Assembly (NCBI GenBank): GCA_017881025.1
Contig: JADGRJ010000005.1
Span: 1-49,371, forward strand
Length of the DNA: 49,371 nt
Direction: 5' to 3'
Source: Rhizobacter sp.
GTDB lineage: Bacteria; Pseudomonadota; Gammaproteobacteria; Burkholderiales; Burkholderiaceae_C
The notes below the pieces were generated by a model. That model searched no databases and was not told the DNA's origin. It saw only the letters and a list, made by a program, of their open reading frames with translations. The translations under genes were made by a program, and so were the position numbers. Positions 36,379 to 44,348 of the stretch are shown in pieces; the first letter of the stretch is position 1, and each line of letters opens with the position of its first letter.

Positions 36379-37683
36379 ATGCTGACATCGCTCTTCGGAG
36401 ACTTGAGGGCGTCGCGCGACGCGAAGGCCAAGTCGTCTGACTTCGAAGACACCGAAGTCGTCGCGGGCAGCCAGGACTTCGCCGCCACGGCGATCATGGA
36501 AAGCATCGCGACCGAGGTCAACGATCGCGGCCAGATCATCGACCGCCACGTCAGCGATCTGGTCGTCACCGGCTCGCCGGCGCAGGCGATCCGCGAGCAT
36601 TTCGCGGCGACCCGCGCCGACCTCGAGACGGCGACCTCGATGATCACGCTGCTCGACCCGGTCGGCGTGTGGGCGTCGTCGGTCGTCAAGGCGCTCTCCG
36701 ATGCCGGCGGCCGGCCGATCGAGAAGCTTCATCTGCGCGAGCAATCGACGCTGCGCACGATCGCGATGATCGAGCGGACGATGCTCGTTCGCCGCCAGGA
36801 AGACACGCTGCGCATCTTCCACGCCGACGTCCGCGCGCCGGGCCCCGAGAACGCCGAGATCCCGGTCGCACTGATGGAGCGCAGCCAGATGACCGCGGTC
36901 ATCATCGGCCCGATGCAGCCGCACGCGATCGACGCGTTGCTGACCTCGCTCAAGCTCGCGACCAGCCTGCCGACGTGGCGCTGCCCGCACCTGCTGTTCC
37001 AGCTGCCGCCGAACGCGAACTGGATCAACGCCAAGGTCGAAGCGATCGTCTGGCCGGAACGGCTCCACGTTCACATCGTCAGCGAGCCGATGACCGGCGC
37101 GTCGTCGGTCTGGAACGCGATGCTCAACGTCTGGAACGAGGCCAAGCTGCAGCCCGGCTGGGATCCGTCGGCGGTCTCGCCGATGCTCGGCACGAGCGAC
37201 TTCCCGATCAAGGTCGGCGAGCTCGACGGCGGCGCAGACGCAGGCGCCAAGACGACGCTTGGCAGCATCGACAGCGACGCCGCGGCGACGGCGACCGCGG
37301 CGCGCCCGCTCCTCGACGCCGCCCGCGGCCGCCAGGCCCTCTCGAGCCTGCTCAAGCTCGACGGCCTGCTCGGCTGTGCCCTCGTCGATGCGGCCAGCGG
37401 CCTCGTTCTCGCCCACGAGACGCGCGATCCGCAGTCGCTCGACATGGAGCTGGCCGCGGCATCGTGCGCGCAGGTGCTCGGTGCTCATCGCGACGCGGCG
37501 CTCACCATGGGGCTGAGCGATCCGATCGACGAGGTGATCACGACCGCCGGCTCGCGCCACGTGCTGATCCGCGCCCTGCAGCGTCATGCCGACCTGGTGC
37601 TCGTCGCGCTGCTCGAGAAGCACCGCACGAACCTCGCCCTCGCGCGCTTCCAGCTGCTCGAGGTCGAGCGCAGCCTGCCTTAG
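36379..37683 (+). CDS. Hypothetical protein with roadblock/LC7-like C-terminal domain (434 aa)
   Basis: The first 290 residues match no family I recognise. They are soluble, mixed alpha/beta, with a conserved-looking segment PTWRCPHLLFQLPPNANWI near 195-213. After an Ala/Thr/Asp-rich linker (about 285-315) the last 115 residues look like a roadblock/LC7 fold: LLKLDGLLGCALVDAASGLV, then SCAQVLGAH and HADLVLVALLEKHRTNLALA. Roadblock domains usually work with small GTPases such as MglA, but no GTPase gene is in this window. AGGAG sits 5-6 bases before the ATG. The frame is open further upstream but is a shadow of the GIN gene. It converges on rnhA. Confidence 0.8.
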   Translation: MLTSLFGDLRASRDAKAKSSDFEDTEVVAGSQDFAATAIMESIATEVNDRGQIIDRHVSDLVVTGSPAQAIREHFAATRADLETATSMITLLDPVGVWASSVVKALSDAGGRPIEKLHLREQSTLRTIAMIERTMLVRRQEDTLRIFHADVRAPGPENAEIPVALMERSQMTAVIIGPMQPHAIDALLTSLKLATSLPTWRCPHLLFQLPPNANWINAKVEAIVWPERLHVHIVSEPMTGASSVWNAMLNVWNEAKLQPGWDPSAVSPMLGTSDFPIKVGELDGGADAGAKTTLGSIDSDAAATATAARPLLDAARGRQALSSLLKLDGLLGCALVDAASGLVLAHETRDPQSLDMELAAASCAQVLGAHRDAALTMGLSDPIDEVITTAGSRHVLIRALQRHADLVLVALLEKHRTNLALARFQLLEVERSLP

Positions 37684-37702
37684 GGCCCGTGGGGCGGCGC
37701 CG

Positions 37703-38155
37703 TCAGGCGTCGCTTCGCGTCTTCAGCGCCAGCGCCTTGTTGGCGAGGGCGTCGGCCTTCTCGTTGCAACGGTCGCCGTTGTGGCCGCGCACCCAGCGCA
37801 CGCTGACGCGTCGCTCGTCGGCAGCGGCGAAGAGTCGCTTCCACAGCGCCAGGTTGGCGACCGGCTCGTTCTTCGAGTTTCGAAACCCCTTGCGCTCCCA
37901 CGAAGCGCGCCATTCGGTCAGGCCCTTGAGGACATACTGGCTGTCGGAGACGAGCTCGACCTCGGCGCCGGCAGGAATCAGGCTCAGTCCTTCGATCGCC
38001 GCCGTCAGCTCGGCGATCTGGTTGGTGCCGAGGCCGATGTAGCCGAAGTGATCGGACTCGCCGCCGCCCTCGGGGTCGATGAGAACGGCACCCCATCCGG
38101 CCGGGCCGGGATTGGTGGGCGCGCAGGCGCCGTCGGTGTAGGCGATCCATTTCAT
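37703..38155 (-). CDS. rnhA: Ribonuclease HI (150 aa)
   Basis: RNase HI removes RNA from RNA-DNA hybrids. All catalytic residues are at the expected places: Asp 8 (YTDGAC), Glu 49 (IAELTA), Asp 71 (VSDSQY), His 125 (VRGHNGD) and Asp 135 (NEKADALAN), matching E. coli positions within one or two residues. Length is typical. The ATG overlaps the stop of the upstream methyltransferase gene (ATGA). In many betaproteobacteria dnaQ follows rnhA; here a convergent unrelated gene does. Confidence 0.97.
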   Translation of the reverse strand: MKWIAYTDGACAPTNPGPAGWGAVLIDPEGGGESDHFGYIGLGTNQIAELTAAIEGLSLIPAGAEVELVSDSQYVLKGLTEWRASWERKGFRNSKNEPVANLALWKRLFAAADERRVSVRWVRGHNGDRCNEKADALANKALALKTRSDA

Positions 38156-39051
38156 CGCCCGATCATCCCCGCCGGCTCGTCGCTCTCGGCCGACACCCGG
38201 CTCGCGTGCGGCGTCACCGCGACCGGCGCGGGCGCGGCGGTTGCCTTGACGCGCGCGTCCTTGCGGATGAGGCCGACCAGGCGCATGCCGCGCACCCGCT
38301 TGACGGCGACGATGTAGTAGAGAGCGCCGAACACCGGCCACCAGTGCTCGCCGGCGCGTTCCATCCACGCGAAGCGCGCCAGCCAGCGCGCCGAGGTGAG
38401 CGGCGGGATGTAGCAGCCGAAGCGGCCGGCCTCGACCTCGAAGCTGAGCAGGCGCAACCAGTCGCGCAGGCGCCGGTAACCGACGAACTCGCCGGCATGC
38501 GGCAGAAACAACTCGCCCGGGGTTCGCGAGAGGCGCCGGCGCAACCGACCGAGCCGTTGGCGCGTTCCCCACAGGCTCGCCGGATTGAAGCCGACGATGA
38601 TGACGCGGCCCTCGGGAACGAGGACGCGCTCGACCTCGCGCAGCGCGAGGTGCGGGTCGCGCGCAAGCTCGAGCGCATGCGGCAGGACGACGAGATCGAG
38701 ACTGGCCGCATCGAACGGCAAGGCATCGAAGTGGCAACGCAGCGACGGCGGCGGCACGACGAGGACGCGCGCACTCTTGGCGTCGGCGCGAGAGTCGCCT
38801 GCCGCCACGGGACCTTCTGCGGGCTCACGGGAAGCAACCTCACCATCGTGCGCGGACTCGACGGCGAGCCAGCGATGCGGCATCCGGTTGGCGCGCAGCG
38901 CATCGAGTTCCGGTAGGCCGAGTTGCAGCGCATGGAAGCCGAACAGATCGGCCACCGCGTGGTCGAGATGGCGCTGTTCCCACGCGAGCAGGTACTGCCC
39001 CGCGGGGGACTGCAGCCACTGGGGCAACTGTATGATCGCGCCTTCCGTCAT
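38152..39051 (-). CDS. Class I SAM-dependent methyltransferase (299 aa)
   Basis: This is a class I methyltransferase fold of the type found between gloB and rnhA in betaproteobacteria. The N-terminal WLQSPAGQYLLAWEQRHLD and VADLFGFHALQLGLPEL segments are characteristic of that group, followed by FDALPFDAASLDLVVLPHAL and VLVPEGRVIIVGFNPASLW. The usual glycine-rich SAM loop is weakly conserved. The substrate is unknown. The ATG at 39051 shares two bases with the gloB start codon on the other strand. It is coupled to rnhA. Confidence 0.88.
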   Translation of the reverse strand: MTEGAIIQLPQWLQSPAGQYLLAWEQRHLDHAVADLFGFHALQLGLPELDALRANRMPHRWLAVESAHDGEVASREPAEGPVAAGDSRADAKSARVLVVPPPSLRCHFDALPFDAASLDLVVLPHALELARDPHLALREVERVLVPEGRVIIVGFNPASLWGTRQRLGRLRRRLSRTPGELFLPHAGEFVGYRRLRDWLRLLSFEVEAGRFGCYIPPLTSARWLARFAWMERAGEHWWPVFGALYYIVAVKRVRGMRLVGLIRKDARVKATAAPAPVAVTPHASRVSAESDEPAGMIGR

Positions 39052-39820
39052 GAACCTGATTGCCCTGCCCGCGTTCGCCGACAACTACATCTGGATGATC
39101 GACGATGGCGCCCATGCGATCGTCGTCGATCCGGGCGAGCCGGGGCCGGTGGCCGAAGCGCTCGATGCCCGGCGCCTCGAATTGGCGGCGATTCTAATGA
39201 CGCACTACCACGCCGATCACGTCGGCGGCGTCGACGCCTTGCGGCCGCGCCTGAAGGGGCCGGTGTACGGGCCGGCGCACGAGCGCGTTCCCGAGCCGAG
39301 CATCGGTCGCGAGGAAGGCGACAGCGCCGAGGCGCTCGGGCTCGACTTCGAGGTGCTCGACGTCCCCGCGCATACCGCCGGTCACATCGCTTACTTCAAC
39401 CGCGCCGACGCCGGCGAGCCGATCGTCTTCTGCGGCGATACGATGTTTTCGGCCGGCTGCGGCAAGCTCTTCGAAGGCACCGCGGCGCAGATGTACAGCT
39501 CGCTCGGCAAGCTGGCGCAGTTGCCCGATGCGACGCGAGTCTGCTGCGGCCACGAGTACACGCTTTCCAACCTGCGCTTCGCGCAAGCGGTCGAACCGGC
39601 CAACGAGGACATCGCTCGCTACCAAGAACACTGTCAGTCGCTGCGTGCCGCCGGGAAGCCGACCCTGCCCTCGACGATCGGCCGCGAGCGTCGCATCAAC
39701 CCGTTCCTTCGCTGCGGCGAACCCGCAGTGATCGCTGCCGCGCGTGCGCACGGCGCCACCAGCAACAGCGGCAGCGACGTGCTGGCCGCCCTGCGAACCT
39801 GGAAGAACGAATTCCGATGA
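39050..39820 (+). CDS. gloB: Hydroxyacylglutathione hydrolase, glyoxalase II (256 aa)
   Basis: GloB hydrolyses S-D-lactoylglutathione in methylglyoxal detoxification. The binuclear metal site motif THYHADHVGG supplies His 52, His 54, Asp 56 and His 57. AHTAGHIAYF, FCGDTMFSAGCGKLFEG and CCGHEYTLSNL complete the site and the glutathione-binding region. The N-terminus MNLIALPAFADNYIW matches the family, which fixes the ATG at 39050. The stop overlaps the start of mltD. The promoter must lie inside the divergent methyltransferase gene. Confidence 0.97.
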   Translation: MNLIALPAFADNYIWMIDDGAHAIVVDPGEPGPVAEALDARRLELAAILMTHYHADHVGGVDALRPRLKGPVYGPAHERVPEPSIGREEGDSAEALGLDFEVLDVPAHTAGHIAYFNRADAGEPIVFCGDTMFSAGCGKLFEGTAAQMYSSLGKLAQLPDATRVCCGHEYTLSNLRFAQAVEPANEDIARYQEHCQSLRAAGKPTLPSTIGRERRINPFLRCGEPAVIAAARAHGATSNSGSDVLAALRTWKNEFR

Positions 39821-41466
39821 CGACACGACCCGATACGCAGCCCCGGGCGGCGGCGCGAACCCTCCACTGGCTCGCATTGCCGATTCTTCTTCTCGCGGGG
39901 TGCGTGTCGGTGCCACCGACGACCGCGGTCCTGGCCCCCGAGGCGCCGGTGGCCGTCGCGGTGCCGGTGCCGGTCGCGAGCGATCCCGCCCAGTCCGGCG
40001 CGCCTGCCTCCTCGCCCGTCGCCGCCGCGGCATCGCAAGCCGACGAGCAGGTCGCTGCGCCGGTGCCAGTCGACCCGCTCCGCCCCGAAGTCCGCCTCGA
40101 CCTCGACGACCGCGCCGCCCGCGTCGACCTCTGGCAGCGCGTTCGCCGCGGCTTCGCGATGCCCGACCTCGACAGCGATCTCGTCCGCGACCGCGAGCGC
40201 TGGTACGCCTCGCGGCCTGACTACGTCGCGCGAATGACCGAGCGCGGCGGCCGCTATTTGTTCTACATCGTCGAAGAGCTCGAGAAGCGCGGCATGCCGA
40301 CCGAGCTGGCGCTGCTGCCGTTCATCGAGAGCGCGTACAACCCGCAGGCGATGTCGGTGGCGCGTGCCTCGGGCATGTGGCAGTTCATCCCGTCGACCGG
40401 CCGCGACTTCGAGCTCAAGCAGAACGTCTTTCGGGACGACCGCCGCGACGTCCTCGCGTCGACGCGCGCCGCGCTCGACTACCTGCAGAAGCTGCATGGC
40501 ATGTTCGGCGACTGGCATCTCGCGCTCGCCGCCTACAACTGGGGCGAAGGCAGCGTGCAGCGGGCGATCGCCAAGAACCAGCGCGCCGGCCTGGGCACCG
40601 ACTACATGAGCCTGCGCATGCCGGCGGAGACACAAGGCTACGTGCCGAAGCTGCAGGCGGTGAAGAACATCGTCGGCCGACCGGCGAGCTTCAACCTGCA
40701 GCTGCCGGAGCTCTACAACCACCCGTATTTCCTGAGCGTGCCGATCGAGCACGACATCGACGTCGTTCTCGCGATCCGTCTCGCCGGCATGACGAGCGAC
40801 GAGTTCCAGAACCTGAATCCGCAGATGAACCGGCCGGTGATCCTCGCCGCCGGGACACCGCAGATCCTGCTCCCCTACGACAACGCGAATCGGTTCGTCC
40901 GCGAGCTGCCGCAGCACCGCGGGCCGCTGACGAGCTGGACGACGTGGATCGCGCCGAAGACGATGAAGTCCGCGGAAGCGGCGCACGCCGTCGGCATGGC
41001 CGAAGACGAATTCCGCGAGGTCAACCGCATTCCCGCGCGGATGGTGATCAAGTCGGGATCGACGTTGCTCGTGCCGCGCCGCAACGCCATGATCGCCGAC
41101 GTCTCGAGCACGGTCGCCGACAACGCGACGATGATGCTCGCCCCCGACGCGCCGCCGTTGCGCAAGGTCGCGCTGCGCGCCGGCCGGCGCGACAGCGTCG
41201 AGTCGATCGCCAGACGCTACCGCGTCAGCGTCGCGCAGGTCGCACAGTGGAACAACGTCGGCACAGGCGCGAAGTTCGCGCCAGGACAGGGGGTCGTCGT
41301 CTATGTCGCGGGCAAGGCGCGCAAGGGCGCGGCCCCTGCCGCCTCGACCCGGACCGCGAGCGCCCGCGGCACCCACCGGACGCGCGTGGCGGCGAGCGGC
41401 GGCTCGAAGTCGGGCAAGCCGGCGCGCGGCGCGCCCTCGCACAAGCACGTCGTCGCCAGGAATTGA
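39817..41466 (+). CDS. mltD: Membrane-bound lytic murein transglycosylase D, lipoprotein (549 aa)
   Basis: This enzyme cleaves peptidoglycan glycan strands to 1,6-anhydro products. A signal peptide with lipobox LLAGC puts the lipid-modified cysteine at 29. A Pro/Ala/Val-rich linker runs to about 90. The SLT domain (about 125-280) has the catalytic glutamate in LLPFIESAYNP (Glu 171), SGMWQFIPSTGR and AAYNWGEGSV. At the C-terminus one LysM-type domain (about 440-490, ending in QGVVVYVAGK) binds glycan, and a basic Lys/Arg/Ser-rich tail follows. The ATG overlaps the gloB stop, so the two are coupled. Confidence 0.94.
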   Translation: MTTRPDTQPRAAARTLHWLALPILLLAGCVSVPPTTAVLAPEAPVAVAVPVPVASDPAQSGAPASSPVAAAASQADEQVAAPVPVDPLRPEVRLDLDDRAARVDLWQRVRRGFAMPDLDSDLVRDRERWYASRPDYVARMTERGGRYLFYIVEELEKRGMPTELALLPFIESAYNPQAMSVARASGMWQFIPSTGRDFELKQNVFRDDRRDVLASTRAALDYLQKLHGMFGDWHLALAAYNWGEGSVQRAIAKNQRAGLGTDYMSLRMPAETQGYVPKLQAVKNIVGRPASFNLQLPELYNHPYFLSVPIEHDIDVVLAIRLAGMTSDEFQNLNPQMNRPVILAAGTPQILLPYDNANRFVRELPQHRGPLTSWTTWIAPKTMKSAEAAHAVGMAEDEFREVNRIPARMVIKSGSTLLVPRRNAMIADVSSTVADNATMMLAPDAPPLRKVALRAGRRDSVESIARRYRVSVAQVAQWNNVGTGAKFAPGQGVVVYVAGKARKGAAPAASTRTASARGTHRTRVAASGGSKSGKPARGAPSHKHVVARN

Positions 41467-41496
41467 CGGCGCCTGGAGCGCAGCGCGCGACGCCGT

Positions 41497-42087
41497 TCAG
41501 CGGCGATCGATGAAGGCGTGCGCGATCGTGCCGAGGTCGACGTACTCGAGCTCGCTGCCGATCGGCACGCCGCGCGCGAGCCGCGTGACGCGGATGCCGC
41601 GCGAGCCGAGCGCCTCGGCGAGAACGTGCGCGGTCGCCTCGCCCTCGGCGGTGAAGTTGGTGGCGATGATCACTTCCTCGACCTGGCCGTCGCTGGCGCG
41701 ATCGAGCAGCTGGCGCGCGCCGATCTCGGTCGGGCCGATGCCGTCGAGCGGGCTGAGCCGGCCCATCAGCACGAAGTAGAGGCCGCGATAGCTACCGGTG
41801 CGCTCGAGCGCGGCCTGGTCGGCCGGCGTCTCGACGACGGCGAGCTGGCGCACGTCGCGCGACGGGTCGCGGCAGATGCTGCACACCTCGGCCTCGGTGA
41901 AAGTGTGGCAGCGCTCGCAATGGCGAATGCGAAGGACCGCGCTCTGCAGCGCCTCGGCGATCCGGCGCGCACCGTCGCGGTCGTGCTGCAGCAGGTGCCA
42001 CGCCATCCGCTGCGCCGACTTGACGCCGACGCCGGGAAGACGGCGCAGCGCCTCGACGAGGCCTTCGAGCGACGGTTCAGCGGCCAC
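41497..42087 (-). CDS. recR: Recombination mediator RecR (196 aa)
   Basis: RecR acts with RecO/RecF to load RecA at gaps. A helix-hairpin-helix segment starts [20 protein letters not shown]. The C4 zinc finger uses the cysteines of HCERCHTF and [11 protein letters not shown] Toprim domain has [12 protein letters not shown] and GRLSPLDG. The GTG start at 42087 gives 19 residues before the HhH glycine, exactly as in E. coli; an upstream TTG at 42123 would run into an intergenic repeat. It is downstream of dnaX and ybaB in the classical order dnaX-ybaB-recR. Confidence 0.96.
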   Translation of the reverse strand: MAAEPSLEGLVEALRRLPGVGVKSAQRMAWHLLQHDRDGARRIAEALQSAVLRIRHCERCHTFTEAEVCSICRDPSRDVRQLAVVETPADQAALERTGSYRGLYFVLMGRLSPLDGIGPTEIGARQLLDRASDGQVEEVIIATNFTAEGEATAHVLAEALGSRGIRVTRLARGVPIGSELEYVDLGTIAHAFIDRR

Positions 42088-42112
42088 GAAAGCGTGACCG
42101 CGGCCGACGCCG

Positions 42113-42176
42113 GGCCGCCCCAAGGCGGCCGCGCGCCCCCCCGGGGGGCAGCGAACGAAGTGAGGCGCCAGCGGGC
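42113..42176. repeat. GC-rich palindromic intergenic repeat (REP-like)
   Basis: GGCCGCC-CCAA-GGCGGCC (42113-42130) is followed by a near-perfect C7G6 palindrome (about 42135-42149) and then by CAGCGAACGAAGTGAGGCGC. The composition and the tail resemble a dispersed intergenic element I associate with Burkholderiales genomes. It lies between ybaB/ebfC and recR and may form an mRNA hairpin inside the operon. Confidence 0.6.
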
Positions 42177-42177
42177 A

Positions 42178-42504
42178 CTAAAACGGCAGCTTCATGCCGG
42201 GAGGCAGAGGCATTCCGGCAGTGAGCTTGCCCATCTTCTCCTGGCTCACTTCCTCGGCGCGCCGCACGCCGTCGTTGAAGGCGGCGGCGACGAGGTCCTC
42301 GAGCATGTCCTTGTCCTCGCCGAGCAGGCTCGGATCGATGGCGATGCGCTTGACGTCGTGCTTGCACGTCATCGTCACCTTGACGAGGCCCGCGCCCGAC
42401 TGGCCCTCGACCTCGATCGTCGCGAGCTCGTCCTGCGCCTTCTTCAGGTTGTCCTGCATCGCCTGCGCCTGCTTCATCAGGCCGGCCAATTGACCCTTCA
42501 TCAT
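42178..42504 (-). CDS. YbaB/EbfC family nucleoid-associated protein (108 aa)
   Basis: This is a small dimeric DNA-binding protein that follows dnaX in most bacteria. [19 protein letters not shown] and the central strand starting [14 protein letters not shown] are typical, as is the [11 protein letters not shown] tail. AAGGAG lies 8 bases upstream of the first of two adjacent ATGs, which was taken as the start. It is linked to nucleoid organisation and to RecR/DnaX-related repair by gene order. Confidence 0.96.
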   Translation of the reverse strand: MMKGQLAGLMKQAQAMQDNLKKAQDELATIEVEGQSGAGLVKVTMTCKHDVKRIAIDPSLLGEDKDMLEDLVAAAFNDGVRRAEEVSQEKMGKLTAGMPLPPGMKLPF

Positions 42505-42553
42505 GTCGTCTGCTCCTTTGATCGTGTCGCGCGCATGCCGTCGGCAGCGAGCG

Positions 42554-44287
42554 TCAGGGTGTCGGGCCCGGGGGTGGCTTGACCGAGCCGGGGACGATGC
42601 GCGCCGTCTTGTACTGCGCCATCAGCGCCTTGACGAGCGGATCGTCCTGGATCACGCGCTCGGCCTCGGCCTGGCGCCGGTCGCGCTCGGCCCCGTCGCG
42701 CGTCGCGGGCGTGTCGGCTACCGCGCCCGCTTCGATCTCGAGCCGGGTCGCACGGCCCTCGGCGTTCGATACCGCGGCCTGCAAGCGCTCGCGCAGCGCC
42801 GGCGCGCGCAGGTTTTCGCGCTCGACGCGCAGCTGCCAGAGTCGCGCCGCCGCGCTGTCGACGATGCGGACGCACTCGGCCTGCATCGCCAGCTCGCGCA
42901 CCATCGCCGCGATCGCGCCCGACGCGGCGAGGCGCTGCACAAGCGCGGTCCAGAGGTCGGCGGCGGGCGCGCCGTCGATCGACGTGGTTGTGGCGTCGAC
43001 CGCGGACATCGCCGGCGCTGGCGCGGCCTTCGATGCCGGCGCCGCGGCCACCCGCTCGACGCCGGCATTCGCTGCGGCCGGCGTCGCCACCGCCTCGTCG
43101 CTGCGCGCCGGCGACGCGCTCTTGGCCCGCGCCGCGCCCGCCGGCGCCGCGGCCAGTGTCGGCGGCGTGCTCGGCGCCGCGCGCTCGTCGGCGGGCGCGA
43201 ACGCCAGCATCCGCAGCAGCACCATCACCAGGCCGCTGTACTCGTCGGGCGCCAGGGCGATCTCGGCGCGGCCGGCGAGGACCATGCTGTAGAGCAGCTG
43301 CGTCTCGTCGGCGGGCAGCAGCGCGGCGAGGCGGCGCGCGACCTCGCTGTCGGGATCGTCGTCGGGAAGCGCGCCCGGCACAGCCTGCACGATCGCCATC
43401 TCCTGCAGCAGCGCCGCCATCTCCTCGAGCGCGCCGGCAGCGGACAGGCCGAGCTCGCGCAGGCCGTCGACGGCGGCGATCAGCGCCGCGCCGTCGCGCG
43501 CCGCCGCGGCCTCGATGCAGCGCGCCGCGTGGCTGCGATCGACGGCGCCGAGCATCTGCCGCACCGCGGCCTCCTCGACCCGGCCGCTGCCGTAAGCGAT
43601 CGCCTGGTCGGCGAGCGACTGGGCGTCGCGCATCGAGCCGCGCGCCGCGCGCGCGATCAGCTTCAGCGCGCCGGGTTCAGCGGCGACGTCCTCGGTGGCG
43701 AGGATCGTCGCCAGGTGGCTCACGATCGTCGCCGCCGCCATCGGCCGCAGGTTGAACTGCAGGCAGCGCGACAGCACGGTCGCCGGCACCTTCTGCGGAT
43801 CGGTCGTCGCGAGAATGAACTTCAGGTAGTCGGGCGGCTCCTCGAGCGTCTTCAGCATCGCGTTGAACGCGTGCGCCGACAGCATGTGCACTTCGTCGAT
43901 CAGGTAGACCTTGAAGCGGCCGACGACCGGCTTGTAGACCGCCTGGTCGAGCAGCCGCGTGATCTCCTCGACGCCGCGGTTCGAGGCGGCGTCGAGCTCG
44001 ACGTAGTCGATGAAGCGGCCGGCGTCGATGTCGCGGCAGGCGGCGCAGACGCCGCAGGGCTGCGCCGTGATGCCGCCGCTGCCGTCGGGGCCGGTGCAGT
44101 TGAGCGATTTCGCGAGGATGCGCGCGATCGTCGTCTTGCCGACGCCGCGCGTCCCGGTGAAGAGATAGGCGTGGTGGAGGCGCTGCTGCGTGAGCGCGTT
44201 GGCGAGCGCCTGGACGACGTGCGCCTGCCCCACCAGCGTCTCGAAATTGCGCGGTCTGTACTTGCGCGCGAGCACGGTGGACGACAT
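42554..44287 (-). CDS. dnaX: DNA polymerase III subunit gamma/tau (577 aa)
   Basis: DnaX is the ATPase subunit of the clamp loader. It starts [20 protein letters not shown], with Walker [10 protein letters not shown], a zinc module ([11 protein letters not shown]), the DEVHML box and the LQFNLRP sensor region. An Ala/Pro/Ser-rich linker (about 370-440) leads to a tau-specific C-terminal part. No E. coli-style A-rich slippery heptamer is visible, so a short gamma form by frameshifting is not evident. The ATG at 44287 is the conserved start. It heads the dnaX-ybaB-recR operon and is divergent from the PurM-like gene. Confidence 0.97.
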   Translation of the reverse strand: MSSTVLARKYRPRNFETLVGQAHVVQALANALTQQRLHHAYLFTGTRGVGKTTIARILAKSLNCTGPDGSGGITAQPCGVCAACRDIDAGRFIDYVELDAASNRGVEEITRLLDQAVYKPVVGRFKVYLIDEVHMLSAHAFNAMLKTLEEPPDYLKFILATTDPQKVPATVLSRCLQFNLRPMAAATIVSHLATILATEDVAAEPGALKLIARAARGSMRDAQSLADQAIAYGSGRVEEAAVRQMLGAVDRSHAARCIEAAAARDGAALIAAVDGLRELGLSAAGALEEMAALLQEMAIVQAVPGALPDDDPDSEVARRLAALLPADETQLLYSMVLAGRAEIALAPDEYSGLVMVLLRMLAFAPADERAAPSTPPTLAAAPAGAARAKSASPARSDEAVATPAAANAGVERVAAAPASKAAPAPAMSAVDATTTSIDGAPAADLWTALVQRLAASGAIAAMVRELAMQAECVRIVDSAAARLWQLRVERENLRAPALRERLQAAVSNAEGRATRLEIEAGAVADTPATRDGAERDRRQAEAERVIQDDPLVKALMAQYKTARIVPGSVKPPPGPTP

Positions 44288-44311
44288 GCGAACGATTCTA
44301 CGGGCCGCCCC

Positions 44312-44338
44312 TTGCCGCACCTGCCGCTGCGGGATAAT
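44312..44338 (+). promoter_or_regulatory. Possible promoter of the PurM-like gene
   Basis: TTGCCG at 44312-44317 and GATAAT at 44333-44338 are separated by 15 bases, shorter than ideal. Initiation would fall about 5 bases before the GTG at 44349, giving a nearly leaderless mRNA. Confidence 0.35.
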
Positions 44339-44348
44339 CCGCGTCACC

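Noticed and set aside
41464-41497. Hairpin between mltD and recR as a terminator
   Set aside because: ACGGCG/CGCCGT gives only a 6-bp stem around a long imperfect loop and there is no T-run on either strand.
42554-44287. Programmed -1 frameshift site in dnaX producing a gamma subunit
   Set aside because: No A-rich slippery heptamer of the E. coli type was seen in the gene.
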